Source of the DNA: CAZICM01 sp964537685
GTDB taxonomy: Bacteria; Myxococcota_A; Polyangia; Polyangiales; Polyangiaceae
Assembly: GCA_964537685.1 (NCBI GenBank)
Contig: CAZICM010000001.1
Location: 186,001 to 250,000, forward strand
Length of the DNA stretch: 64,000 bases
Direction of reading: 5' to 3'
Shown here: positions 32,403-41,118 of the stretch, one piece after another
Layout of the letters: each line of letters opens with the position of its first letter
Position numbering within the stretch: the first letter of the stretch is position 1
Notes under the pieces: generated by a model
The model's database searches: none
Told to the model about the DNA's origin: nothing
What the model saw: the letters and a program-made list of their open reading frames with translations, nothing else
Position numbers and translations under genes: made by a program

Positions 32403-32419
32403 AGTCCCGCCCTTCGCAC
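32395..32419 (+). repeat. attR core with perfect inverted arms
   Basis: The 17-bp core is 32403-32419. Together with the element base pairs to its left it forms GTGCGAAG (32395-32402) and CTTCGCAC (32412-32419), perfect 8-bp inverted arms around nine bases. These are the likely core-type integrase binding sites. At attL the left arm is replaced by tRNA sequence. Confidence 0.88.
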
Positions 32420-32433
32420 CCCATCCCAATCGG

Positions 32434-32479
32434 CGGCCCCGGACAACGCTGAAATCAGCGATCCGGGGCCGATTTTTTT
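32434..32479 (+). terminator. Intrinsic terminator, originally of tRNA-Leu
   Basis: CGGCCCCGGA (32434-32443) pairs with TCCGGGGCCG (32462-32471). The inner bases can also pair (CGCTGA with TCAGCG), and T7 follows at 32473-32479. Before integration it would lie about 15 bp after the tRNA. It also contains the last codons and stop of the convergent ScfR-like gene. Confidence 0.85.
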
Positions 32480-33990
32480 CCATGGCTCTTGTCGGTTGCG
32501 CTCATCGCGCTCATCCCGCCCGCCGCAGAAAGCCCATCCAGCGCACCCTCCACAGGCGGCGCATAAAACGACACACCCCGCACATTCTCGTGAATCTGAA
32601 GCGGATGCTGAATGGGCGGAAACGCCCGCTGCTCACAATCCAAACGCTCGCACGCCCTGCACGTCACACCCACCGGCACCGCCGCATCGGCGCTATCCAC
32701 ATCCACACCATCCGCATACACCAGCGCCCGCGCATAACGCACATCACAGCCCAGCCCAATCGCATGCACCGTATGCGGCATATGATACCCGCCCCGATCG
32801 CTCCTCACCGTGCGCGCAATACAAAAATACCGAGAACCATCGGGCATTTGAGAAATCTGCACCCGGATCATCCCCGGCGTCAGCAGCGCCGCATGCACAT
32901 TCCATCGAGGACACGCCCCGCTATACCGCGCGATCTGAATCCCCGACCCGCTAAAGCGCTTTGAAATATTCCCCGCGATATCAATCCGAAGAAAATGAAA
33001 GGGCACACCCTCAAAACCGGGCCGCCTTAAACTCGTCAACCGGTGACAAACCTGCTCAAAACTCGTCCCAAAACGGTGCCCGAGCAGCTCGACATCGTAA
33101 CGCTCGCTGCGCGCCGCCTCCAAAAAAGGCCGGTAAGGCATATACAAACAAGCCGCGAAATAATTCGCCAGCGCCACCCGCCCCAGCGCCCTCGCCTGAG
33201 GCGTCGTCAGCGCTTCGTCCTGGGTTAATTGATCAATGACATCGGATTGCGTAATCAGTCCAACCTGATAACCCAACTGAAAACGCCGGCTCCTGGGCGG
33301 AAGCAATTCCGAAAGAGCAATCACCCTTGTGCGCGGATCGTAATGGCGCATGGTTTTACCGCCTTCGCCCGCTTTCAACAGCTCCACCCGCGTCCGATGA
33401 GCCGACTGCATAAAACGCAACAGCCCTCCATACACATCATCGGCGGCCAGCTCGGCCTTTTGCCATAACGCCTCGGCCCGCTCCTCGAGCTCGGGAAAGA
33501 AATTCCCGCGCCTCTCGATAAAATCGCTCACTTCCTCGGAAGGCAGCCCCGCCGGCACAATCCCCGCCACCCGCTCCCCTTCCGACAAACGCTCCGAAAG
33601 CGTAGCCACCTGCGCCCTCGATTCAGCAAACGCGCTGTACATCGACAACACCGCCCTCGCCACATGAGGCGAAGAAGTTGCGAACTCGCGCAAATCTGTC
33701 GTGGAAAGCAAATGATGATCAAACATCGGATCCCCAAAAGCCTCCACCAAATCGGAGACCAAGCGGGAATCATCGGATGTAGCGAACACCTGCAAATCCA
33801 CCTGAAAAATCTGAGCGAGCCGAATAAGAAGCGGAGCCGTCAAGGGCCGCCGATTGTTTTCGATCAAGTTCAAATAGCTTGCGGAAATGCTCAATTTATC
33901 GGCCAGCGCCGCCTGAGACATCTCCTGCTTTCGGCGCAGAACCCGCACCTTCGCGCCCAGCAGCGGCCCTTCTAGTTTTCGTGAACCCAT
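32455..33990 (-). CDS. ScfR/RamB-like XRE regulator of acetate or short-chain acyl metabolism
   Basis: 511 residues from ATG 33990, with GAGGAT seven bases upstream; a longer frame begins at 34041 but lacks a ribosome site. The XRE helix-turn-helix is at about 10-62 (SQAALADKLSISASYLNLIENNRR). The long C-terminal part matches the ScfR/RamB regulator family (DUF2083 type), with a cysteine cluster (CRACERLDCEQR) near the end. RamB in Corynebacterium controls the glyoxylate shunt genes. Here the gene is divergent from aceB-aceA, which supports the same role. Its 3' end now faces the integrated element. Confidence 0.85.
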   Translation of the reverse strand: MGSRKLEGPLLGAKVRVLRRKQEMSQAALADKLSISASYLNLIENNRRPLTAPLLIRLAQIFQVDLQVFATSDDSRLVSDLVEAFGDPMFDHHLLSTTDLREFATSSPHVARAVLSMYSAFAESRAQVATLSERLSEGERVAGIVPAGLPSEEVSDFIERRGNFFPELEERAEALWQKAELAADDVYGGLLRFMQSAHRTRVELLKAGEGGKTMRHYDPRTRVIALSELLPPRSRRFQLGYQVGLITQSDVIDQLTQDEALTTPQARALGRVALANYFAACLYMPYRPFLEAARSERYDVELLGHRFGTSFEQVCHRLTSLRRPGFEGVPFHFLRIDIAGNISKRFSGSGIQIARYSGACPRWNVHAALLTPGMIRVQISQMPDGSRYFCIARTVRSDRGGYHMPHTVHAIGLGCDVRYARALVYADGVDVDSADAAVPVGVTCRACERLDCEQRAFPPIQHPLQIHENVRGVSFYAPPVEGALDGLSAAGGMSAMSATDKSHGKKSAPDR

Positions 33991-34165
33991 GGATATCCTC
34001 TTATGACGCAAGACTTGCGCAAGCTCAAGAACATTTACCATCTTAACCGCTTGACCATGTGGTTAAGGAATGGCGTTTACATGTGTAACTTATTGAATTT
34101 GTTTTTGTTCTTGCCAAAAGACAAGCCATGGCAAATACTGGTTATGTCATAACGCGGAGCATCCA
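33991..34165. promoter_or_regulatory. Divergent scfR-aceB control region with two palindromes
   Basis: CTTGCGCAAG at 34014-34023 is a perfect palindrome. CTTAACC (34042-34048) and GGTTAAG (34061-34067) are perfect 7-bp arms around 12 bases. Both are candidate operators for the ScfR-like regulator or a second acetate-responsive protein. The region between 34068 and 34160 is AT-rich and probably holds the aceB promoter. Confidence 0.55.
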
Positions 34166-35827
34166 ATGGCCTTCGGATTCCAACAAGTATCGGTCGCATC
34201 CCCCGGCCGCCTAGGCGAGGGGCAAGGAAGTTCACCCTCTTTACTTGCCCCCGCTCAAGCCGGAGATGAGCGCATTCTCAGCCCTGAAGCGCTGGCATTT
34301 GTGGGAGAGATAGAGCGCAAATTTTCGAGCCGTCTCCACACCCTGCTGGAGCGGCGCAAAGCACTGCAGGCGCGGCTGGACGGCGGGGAAAAGCTTCGAT
34401 TTTTGGCGGAGACCCAAGAGATCCGCGATTCGGAATGGACAATCGCCGGGCTTCCTCCGGTTTTGCAAGATCGCCGGGTGGAAATCACAGGGCCGGTCGA
34501 TCGAAAAATGATCATCAACGCCCTGAATTCGGGGGCAAATGTATTTATGGCCGATTTCGAGGATTCGACGGCGCCCACCTGGCGCAATATCATCGATGGC
34601 CAAAAGAATTTGATCGATGCGGTATCGGGAAATATCCGCTATATCGACGCAGAGAGCGGAAAATCCTATTCGCTCAATGAACGGACGGCCACCTTAATGG
34701 TCAGGCCCCGGGGACTTCATTTACCGGAAAAGCATCTAAGCCTCGATGGAAAACCCATGCGGGGAGCCTTTATCGATTTTGGACTCTTCGCCTTTCACAA
34801 CGCCAAGGCACTGGCTCGCCAAGGCAAAGGCCCCTTTTTCTATTTGCCCAAATTAGAAAGCCATCACGAGGCTTTGCTATGGGACGATATCATCAGCCAT
34901 ACCGAGCGAAAGCTGGGATTGGCGCATGGAACAATCAAAGTCACCGTATTGATCGAAACGCTTCCAGCGGCCTTCGAAATGGATGAAATACTCTATGCCC
35001 TCAAAGACCATATCGCTGGATTAAATTGCGGGCGCTGGGATTATATTTTTAGTTTTATCAAGAAACACCGCAGGGATGCGTCGAGGATCTTGCCCGACCG
35101 CGCCGGTGTTACGATGGAACAGCCTTTCTTAAAGGCTTATTCTCAATTGTTAATCCGCACCTGTCACCGCCGCGGCGCGCATGCCATGGGCGGAATGGCG
35201 GCCCAGATTCCAATTAAAACGGATATGGCCGAAAATCAAAAGGCTTTGGATAAGGTCCGCGCCGATAAATTGCGCGAAGTCCGCAATGGCCACGATGGAA
35301 CCTGGGTCGCGCATCCGGGGCTCGTTCCCATTGCGCGCGAAATATTTGACGCCCATATGCCAGAACCCAATCAATTACATCAATTGCGCAATGATGTCAT
35401 TGTCCAAGCATCCGATTTGCTTGAAGCTCCGGCCGGCCCGCGAACCATGCAAGGATTGTCTCATAATATTCGTGTTGGTATTCAATACCTTGAAGCTTGG
35501 CTCCGGGGAATGGGCTGCGTGCCTTTGTACAGCTTAATGGAAGACGCGGCCACAGCCGAGATTTCCCGGGCTCAAATTTGGCAATGGGTAGCGCACCGAG
35601 CCCCGCTCGATAACGGCGATTCGGTAACACCCGAATTGGTAAAAACCACCATTGTCAATGAAATGAATTTATTAAAACAATCGCTTCCGGCCCGGCGCTT
35701 TGAAGAAGGCCGATTCGAGGCCGCGATGCAATTGTTTGAAAACCTCTCAACCCGATCCGACTTGGTCGAGTTTCTGACCTTGCCGGCTTATGAGCTTTTA
35801 ACGTCGTTTGAACTCAACAAGGAATAA
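34166..35827 (+). CDS. aceB: Malate synthase A
   Basis: 553 residues, the normal length of the A isoform. It condenses glyoxylate with acetyl-CoA to give malate in the cytoplasm, the second step of the glyoxylate shunt. Family segments include FMADFEDSTAPTW, RPRGLHLPEKH, KLESHHEALLW and KVTVLIETLPAAFEM. It is followed 10 bp later by isocitrate lyase, so the pair forms an operon. The divergent ScfR-like gene is its likely regulator. Confidence 0.96.
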   Translation: MAFGFQQVSVASPGRLGEGQGSSPSLLAPAQAGDERILSPEALAFVGEIERKFSSRLHTLLERRKALQARLDGGEKLRFLAETQEIRDSEWTIAGLPPVLQDRRVEITGPVDRKMIINALNSGANVFMADFEDSTAPTWRNIIDGQKNLIDAVSGNIRYIDAESGKSYSLNERTATLMVRPRGLHLPEKHLSLDGKPMRGAFIDFGLFAFHNAKALARQGKGPFFYLPKLESHHEALLWDDIISHTERKLGLAHGTIKVTVLIETLPAAFEMDEILYALKDHIAGLNCGRWDYIFSFIKKHRRDASRILPDRAGVTMEQPFLKAYSQLLIRTCHRRGAHAMGGMAAQIPIKTDMAENQKALDKVRADKLREVRNGHDGTWVAHPGLVPIAREIFDAHMPEPNQLHQLRNDVIVQASDLLEAPAGPRTMQGLSHNIRVGIQYLEAWLRGMGCVPLYSLMEDAATAEISRAQIWQWVAHRAPLDNGDSVTPELVKTTIVNEMNLLKQSLPARRFEEGRFEAAMQLFENLSTRSDLVEFLTLPAYELLTSFELNKE

Positions 35828-35837
35828 GGTGAACACT

Positions 35838-37136
35838 ATGTCTACGGCCCATACGCAAGAAATGATTACGCCCTCCGCCAACGCCGAAAAGGCCGCCCGC
35901 CCGGTTCCCCCGCGCTTTCAGGGCATTGTTCGGCCTTATTCCGAGGCGGATGTCAAAAAATTGCGCGGCAGTATGCGCATTCAATACACCTTGGCAGAAA
36001 TGGGCGCCAACCGGCTCTGGGAACTGATGCACAACGAGCCTTATGTGCAAGCCCTTGGCGCGCTCACAGGAAACCAGGCCATGCAGCAGGTGCGCGCGGG
36101 CCTCAAAGCCATTTATGTGAGCGGGTGGCAAGTCGCCGCCGACAACAACGAAGCTGGAGCCATGTATCCCGACCAAAGCTTGTACCCGGCCAACAGCGTG
36201 CCCCAGGTCGTCAAGCGCATCAACCAAGCGCTTCAGCGCGCCGATCAAATTGAAAGCGCAGAGGGCAAAAACAGCCGATATTGGTTTGCACCCATCATGG
36301 CCGACGCAGAAGCCGGTTTTGGAGGCCCGCTCAATGCGTACGAAATCATGAAGGGCATGATTGAAGCCGGCGCGGCCGGTGTGCATTTCGAAGATCAATT
36401 GGCCTCTGAAAAGAAATGCGGCCATATGGGCGGCAAAGTCCTGGTACCCACCAGCCAATTTATCCGCACCTTGGTCGCGGCCCGCTTGGCGGCCGATGTC
36501 ATGGGCGTTCCCACCGTCCTCGTCGCCCGAACCGATGCGGACAGCGCCAAATTGCTCACTTCCGATGTCGACCCGCGCGATAAGGCTTTTATTACAGGCG
36601 AACGCACACCCGAGGGCTTCTTCGTGTTCAAAGGCGGACTCGATGCGGCTATTGCCAGAGGTCTTGCGTATGCACCCTTTGCCGATGTGGTGTGGTGCGA
36701 AACCTCGACACCCAACCTCGAGGAAGCCAAGCGCTTTGCCGAGGCCATTCATCGCCAATTCCCGGGCAAACGCCTGGCCTACAACTGCTCGCCCTCCTTT
36801 AACTGGAAACGCCATCTCGACGACGCCACCATCGCGAAATTCCAGCGCGAACTGGGGGCAATGGGCTACAAGTTCCAATTCGTCACGCTTGCAGGCTTCC
36901 ATGCGCTGAATTATGCGATGTACGACCTGGCCAAGCACTATGCCGAAGAGGGCATGACAGCCTATACCCGCCTCCAGCAGGCCGAATTTGACGCCGAAAA
37001 GAACGGCTACACCGCCACCCGCCATCAGCGCGAAGTCGGAACAGGCTACTTCGATCAGGTCGCTCAGGTCATCAGCGGCGGACTCGCCTCGACCTTGGCC
37101 CTCACCGAGTCAACCGAAGCCCAGCAATTCCAGTGA
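35838..37136 (+). CDS. aceA: Isocitrate lyase
   Basis: 432 residues from ATG 35838 (AAGG upstream); the frame is open further upstream into aceB but without support. It splits isocitrate into succinate and glyoxylate. The catalytic cysteine loop KKCGHMGGK is present, as are WQVAADNN, MADAEAGFGG and VHFEDQ. With aceB it lets the cell grow on acetate or fatty acids. Confidence 0.96.
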   Translation: MSTAHTQEMITPSANAEKAARPVPPRFQGIVRPYSEADVKKLRGSMRIQYTLAEMGANRLWELMHNEPYVQALGALTGNQAMQQVRAGLKAIYVSGWQVAADNNEAGAMYPDQSLYPANSVPQVVKRINQALQRADQIESAEGKNSRYWFAPIMADAEAGFGGPLNAYEIMKGMIEAGAAGVHFEDQLASEKKCGHMGGKVLVPTSQFIRTLVAARLAADVMGVPTVLVARTDADSAKLLTSDVDPRDKAFITGERTPEGFFVFKGGLDAAIARGLAYAPFADVVWCETSTPNLEEAKRFAEAIHRQFPGKRLAYNCSPSFNWKRHLDDATIAKFQRELGAMGYKFQFVTLAGFHALNYAMYDLAKHYAEEGMTAYTRLQQAEFDAEKNGYTATRHQREVGTGYFDQVAQVISGGLASTLALTESTEAQQFQ

Positions 37137-37188
37137 TCCATTTTCTTCGTATATTTTACTAATTAAATTCAATTGCAACTGCTTCAGA

Positions 37189-37220
37189 GGGCGTATGAAT
37201 TGAAAAGAATTTATACGCCC
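37189..37220. terminator. Hairpin between convergent aceA and GH57 genes
   Basis: GGGCGTAT (37189-37196) pairs with ATACGCCC (37213-37220), with extra AATT pairing inside. The GH57 stop codon lies in the right arm. There is no T-run on either strand, so it may be a weak or factor-dependent terminator, or protect 3' ends. Confidence 0.5.
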
Positions 37221-39343
37221 CACTCCTTTGCCTGCACCTTCCGGCATCCGCTAAAATCCCATCGAATTGCACCCGCAATCGATGAACCTTCCCCAATTTC
37301 GCCCCTCCACACAAAGACCAGCACCGTCCCCTGATACGAAGCCTCAAAGCCCCGCTCGCCCCGCGATACCGTCTCCAAGGGAAAGCGCCATAGCTCGGCC
37401 GCAGGCTCCACATCCACCACCGCATCCACGCCCAGGCTCTCACCAACCAGCCTCAGCTTACGCACATTGAACACTGTGCCCACCGAACCGGGCGCCACAT
37501 CCAGCACCTCGCCGCCATCCGCCTCGATCAACAGCCTCCGCCCCTCACCATGCTCCGGCCTCTGCAGCGTAAACGCCGTCTCACTCGCAAACGCCACGCT
37601 CGCCTTCGGGCCATCCGCACTCACCTCGTAACGCACCTCCAAGATGCGATCCCGATCGATCGCGATATCCTTGCGCACGAAAATTCCATCGCGCTCGCCC
37701 CTTAAAATCGCCTGCGCTCCATGCGAGCCGCTCTCCGTCACCTCCACCGAAAACGGCGTGTTCGGCAGATTCACCAGCGGCGCATAAATCCCCAAGGTCA
37801 GCGCCCTCAAATCCGCGCCCGCAGGCAACAGATGATCGACAAACGCGCCCCGCTCATACGCATCCACCTGCAGCTTGCCCACCAAATCGGGCTCCACCGC
37901 CCTCGGAATGTCATGCACCGAAGTCGTCTCCACCGTCGACTCAAACTCATCATCGCTCATCACACGAGCGTCTGGAATATCCCGGTGATACGCCTCAAAA
38001 CGCTCACCCAGCACATCCGTCAGCAAATACCTCGCGCTCCGGATCTCCAACGCCGACACCCGCCCGCCCTGGCTCGGCTGCACTTCCACATTCACATGCG
38101 CAGCCTCTAAACGAACCTCGCTAAAAAAATCGGTGTCGTGATCGGCCGTCGAAATCGAAGGCTCAGGCGATGCCGAAAGCAACAGCTCCGCCGAAAGCAG
38201 CGACGAATTCACCGCCGAACGCAAATGCCCCACATACAGCCCGCCATACCATCCATGCCAATACGCATTGTTCGCCTGCCCCCTGTACAAAGCCGCGCGC
38301 GCCGCCTCATACGCCTGATCGCCCCGCGCCCGCGCATCCTCCACCATCTGCGACACGCGAAGCATCTTCCGGTACATCCTCCGGCTCTCCGAATACTTCG
38401 CCATAAACCCCATCCACTGACCGCCCCTCAAAAAAGGCTCGGCCTCCGCGCGCAACCCGGCCTTATCGATCTCCGCCGCAACATCCGCAAAACGCGCCGC
38501 CGTCTCCGCAGGCAAACACCACGCGTCCATCTCGGGATACGCCATCGACGGCAAATAAATCAGCCCGCTCGGATCATCCTTCAGCACCTCCGAAGGCGGC
38601 ACCGTCAAGAGCCACTCGCGGTTATCCCACAGCGCCGAAAACAACGAACGCAGCCATCCCTCGTGCCACACCCGCCTCTGCGTCGCCGGCCAAAAACCAA
38701 ACTTCTCTACGTCATCCCCGTACGTGAGCACCGAGCCCCGCGCGCCGTACAAATACTGAAGCAGCGCATCCACCGACGCGAACGGTATCTTGCTGCGAAG
38801 CTCGCGATCGATCGGCAGCACAGCCACCGAACAGCCCGCCTTCTCCGTCACGTAATACCCCTGCGGCTTGGGCAGCACACCCGCCGCAAACAAATGCGTA
38901 TCGTCCAAAAGCGTGTAGCGATAGCCCGCCTGCACAATCACACGCGGCAAATCAGGCTCCCACACCCGCTCCGCAAGCCACATCCCCCGCGGCCTCAGCC
39001 CAAAGAGCGCCTCGCACAAATCCGCCATCCGCACGAGCTGCCCCAGCGAATCGCGCTCCGGCAACATCGCAGGAACAGCCTCTTCCAGCGTCCCCCCGAT
39101 GATCTCCACCTGCCCGCGCTCAGACAGCGTGCAGAGCTTGTCCAAGACCTCGGGCCGTTTACGCGCGAACCACTGAAGCAGCGTACCCGAGACATGAATA
39201 CCCGCCCGCACATGAGGAAACGCGAGAAGCAAATCCAAGGTCGGCTCGTAACAACGCAGAGCCGCATCAAAGACGATCGCGTCCAAGTTGCCGAAGGGCT
39301 GGTGGAAGTGAAGAACGAACACCCACCGCGTACACAGGGACAT
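37211..39343 (-). CDS. GH57 alpha-glucan-active enzyme (4-alpha-glucanotransferase/amylase type)
   Basis: 710 residues from ATG 39343, chosen because the GH57 domain starts at once (FVLHFHQPFG). The catalytic Glu is expected in WLAERVWEP and the Asp in LTYGDDVEKFG. The C-terminal half is beta-rich and matches the extra domains of GH57 glucanotransferases. No signal peptide, so it acts in the cytoplasm on imported maltodextrins. The longer upstream frame (to 39730) is Arg/Phe-rich and not protein-like. It is divergent from the porin gene. Confidence 0.85.
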   Translation of the reverse strand: MSLCTRWVFVLHFHQPFGNLDAIVFDAALRCYEPTLDLLLAFPHVRAGIHVSGTLLQWFARKRPEVLDKLCTLSERGQVEIIGGTLEEAVPAMLPERDSLGQLVRMADLCEALFGLRPRGMWLAERVWEPDLPRVIVQAGYRYTLLDDTHLFAAGVLPKPQGYYVTEKAGCSVAVLPIDRELRSKIPFASVDALLQYLYGARGSVLTYGDDVEKFGFWPATQRRVWHEGWLRSLFSALWDNREWLLTVPPSEVLKDDPSGLIYLPSMAYPEMDAWCLPAETAARFADVAAEIDKAGLRAEAEPFLRGGQWMGFMAKYSESRRMYRKMLRVSQMVEDARARGDQAYEAARAALYRGQANNAYWHGWYGGLYVGHLRSAVNSSLLSAELLLSASPEPSISTADHDTDFFSEVRLEAAHVNVEVQPSQGGRVSALEIRSARYLLTDVLGERFEAYHRDIPDARVMSDDEFESTVETTSVHDIPRAVEPDLVGKLQVDAYERGAFVDHLLPAGADLRALTLGIYAPLVNLPNTPFSVEVTESGSHGAQAILRGERDGIFVRKDIAIDRDRILEVRYEVSADGPKASVAFASETAFTLQRPEHGEGRRLLIEADGGEVLDVAPGSVGTVFNVRKLRLVGESLGVDAVVDVEPAAELWRFPLETVSRGERGFEASYQGTVLVFVWRGEIGEGSSIAGAIRWDFSGCRKVQAKEWGV

Positions 39344-39442
39344 CCCTAGCCGGGGCACACGCGCATCATAAACGAAACAAGCGCGCAAGGCGTGCACGTT
39401 GGGCGAGACGGAGCGCACCCCCTTGGTGTAGGTTGCCTGCCC

Positions 39443-41113
39443 GTGCGAAAGCCTCTCCTGTTGAACGTACGCGCGCGCGCACTCACCGTGCTCGCCATGA
39501 CCAGCATCAGTGTGTGGACCACGGAAACTTTGGCGCAGAACGAGCCAAGTTCCCCGGCCCAGCCTCCCGAAACGGGATCGCCTGAAAACAAAGAGCCCGA
39601 AGCGGGCCCGAAAACAGACGAAAAAAGCGCGGAAAAAAAGGCTGCGGAGACCGCTCCACCCACAGCGCCCAAACCCGGAATCGACGACCCCAACCCCGCA
39701 TCGGCCAAGGTATCGATAGGTCCGGCGCAACTACCATCCGCACCCAGCTCGGGCGGCGTAGCGCTGGCGAAAGACGGTGAGCCGCTTCACGCATTTTCCT
39801 TTGGATCGTATGGCCGCGTGATATCGGCGACCGATTTACGCGGAGCCCCTGGACGCGACGCCGATTTGGTCGCCTACGGATCGCGCCTCGACGAAATCAA
39901 CTATGCCGAGCTTGAATTCCGGCGCGACGACTACTGGGAAAAGACCGACGCCCGCACCCGCATCGTTGCAACCCTTGCAATTGGCAACCCAATCTTTCAT
40001 TACAACGGCAATTTCGATATAAAAATGGCCGTCCGGAATCTATATATCGAAGAAAAGGGCCTTGGAAGCCGCAACCTATCCGTTTGGGTTGGCTCGCGCA
40101 TGTACCGCGGCGACGATATTTATTTATTAAATTTCTGGCCGCTCGATAACCTCAACACCGTCGGCGGCGGCCTCGCCTATCAATTCAGCCCCAACGCTAA
40201 AATTGCATTGCATGGTGGATTAAACCAACCCGAATCAATGTATTTCGAGCAAAACGTTCCGCGCCCCGCCCCTGCAAACAATTGGGGCGCCAATACGGTA
40301 AGCGTGCTCGACCGTCAAAAATTCATCGGAAGTGCCAAATACACACAGATGTTGCCCCGCGAAGGCGGAGCTGGCATGAAAGTCTCGGCCTATGGAGAAG
40401 CCCACGCCGTACCCTATGGTCAGCGCGAAACCGAACCCGGGCTCTTCGAGGACTTACCCCCTGACAACGGCTTCCGGATTGGCCTCCAATTCGGCGCCTG
40501 GACAGGCCAGCGCGACACCCATATCAATATATTTGCGCGCTATTCCACGGGCGTAGCCGCCTACGGAGAATGGGGCACGCCGATCGGACTAACCCTCGAC
40601 AAAAAGAGCGACGGCGCCCACGAACTCTTAATCGCCGCCGGAGGCAACTATGAAAACGGCCCATTCAGCGTCATGCTCGGCGCCTATTTCCGAAGCTTTA
40701 GAAATGCCAGCGCCGATTTAGACTGGAACGACATCGACGAAGGCATTTTCCTGGTCCGCCCCAACCTCTTCTTCGGCGAACTCGGCGGAATCGCCGTCGA
40801 AGGCTCGCACCAAGTCCACCAGCGCGGCGTTTTATTGCCACCTGGTTATGCCCCCCAACAAATCCCCCTCCCCGGCGCACCCGACGGCGCCCTTACAGGC
40901 ACTGTCACCCGCATTGGATTAATACCTTTTCTATCCCCCGCTGGCCGTGGAAGCTTTAGCCGCCCGGTCATCCAAGTCATGTACGTAGTCTCGCTGCGCA
41001 ACGACGCGGCCCGCGCCTTCTATTCGCAAGACGACATCTTTCAATTGCGAAAGACCGAGCACTATCTCGGCGTAGGCGCGGAATGGTGGTTTAACGCTAG
41101 CTATGGGAATTGA
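39443..41113 (+). CDS. LamB-type maltoporin (outer-membrane maltodextrin channel)
   Basis: 556 residues from GTG 39443, which places a signal peptide at the N-terminus (RKPLLLNVRARALTVLAM, ending ETLAQ). A charged Pro/Glu linker of about 90 residues precedes the barrel. LamB family segments are present: FGSYGRV, NYAELEF, WVGSRMYRGDDIYLLNFWPLDN, and the end YLGVGAEWWFNASYG, a typical last strand. It would admit maltodextrins through the outer membrane for the GH13 lipoprotein and the ABC importer encoded next. Confidence 0.88.
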   Translation: MRKPLLLNVRARALTVLAMTSISVWTTETLAQNEPSSPAQPPETGSPENKEPEAGPKTDEKSAEKKAAETAPPTAPKPGIDDPNPASAKVSIGPAQLPSAPSSGGVALAKDGEPLHAFSFGSYGRVISATDLRGAPGRDADLVAYGSRLDEINYAELEFRRDDYWEKTDARTRIVATLAIGNPIFHYNGNFDIKMAVRNLYIEEKGLGSRNLSVWVGSRMYRGDDIYLLNFWPLDNLNTVGGGLAYQFSPNAKIALHGGLNQPESMYFEQNVPRPAPANNWGANTVSVLDRQKFIGSAKYTQMLPREGGAGMKVSAYGEAHAVPYGQRETEPGLFEDLPPDNGFRIGLQFGAWTGQRDTHINIFARYSTGVAAYGEWGTPIGLTLDKKSDGAHELLIAAGGNYENGPFSVMLGAYFRSFRNASADLDWNDIDEGIFLVRPNLFFGELGGIAVEGSHQVHQRGVLLPPGYAPQQIPLPGAPDGALTGTVTRIGLIPFLSPAGRGSFSRPVIQVMYVVSLRNDAARAFYSQDDIFQLRKTEHYLGVGAEWWFNASYGN

Positions 41114-41118
41114 TCGAC

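Larger units (their letters stand above)
15768..32419 (+). mobile_element. Integrated temperate element, candidate tailless-virus provirus (about 16.6 kb)
   Basis: The ends are the 17-bp core repeat in tRNA-Leu and its copy at 32403. Inside lies a tyrosine integrase (28316-29989), a leftward operon of tiny cysteine-rich genes, and a rightward module of tightly overlapping genes. That module contains wall-degrading, peptidase, ATPase, membrane and capsid-like proteins. No terminase, portal, tail, conjugation or transposase gene is seen. The size and content fit small tailless viruses better than tailed phages, plasmid-type elements or inoviruses. A scaffold gap (25702-25801) makes the exact length uncertain. 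The host tRNA promoter is left of it and the tRNA terminator is right of it. Confidence 0.9.

Noticed and set aside
15768..32419. Integrative conjugative element, plasmid or inovirus
   Set aside because: No relaxase, type IV secretion, partition, Zot-type or Rep gene is visible, while wall-lytic, capsid-like and membrane structural genes are present.
32403..32483. Extension of the 31782 gene to an ATG at 32483 in host DNA
   Set aside because: The extra codons lie opposite the tRNA terminator hairpin, have no ribosome site and are not part of the element. The join through attP explains the open frame better.
35814..37025. 403-residue leftward frame across aceA
   Set aside because: A shadow of isocitrate lyase; GC-rich codon bias leaves the antisense frame open.
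37267..39349. Long rightward frames (up to about 400 codons) across the GH57 gene
   Set aside because: Arg/His/Pro-rich sequence with no domain, antisense to a gene with conserved catalytic motifs.
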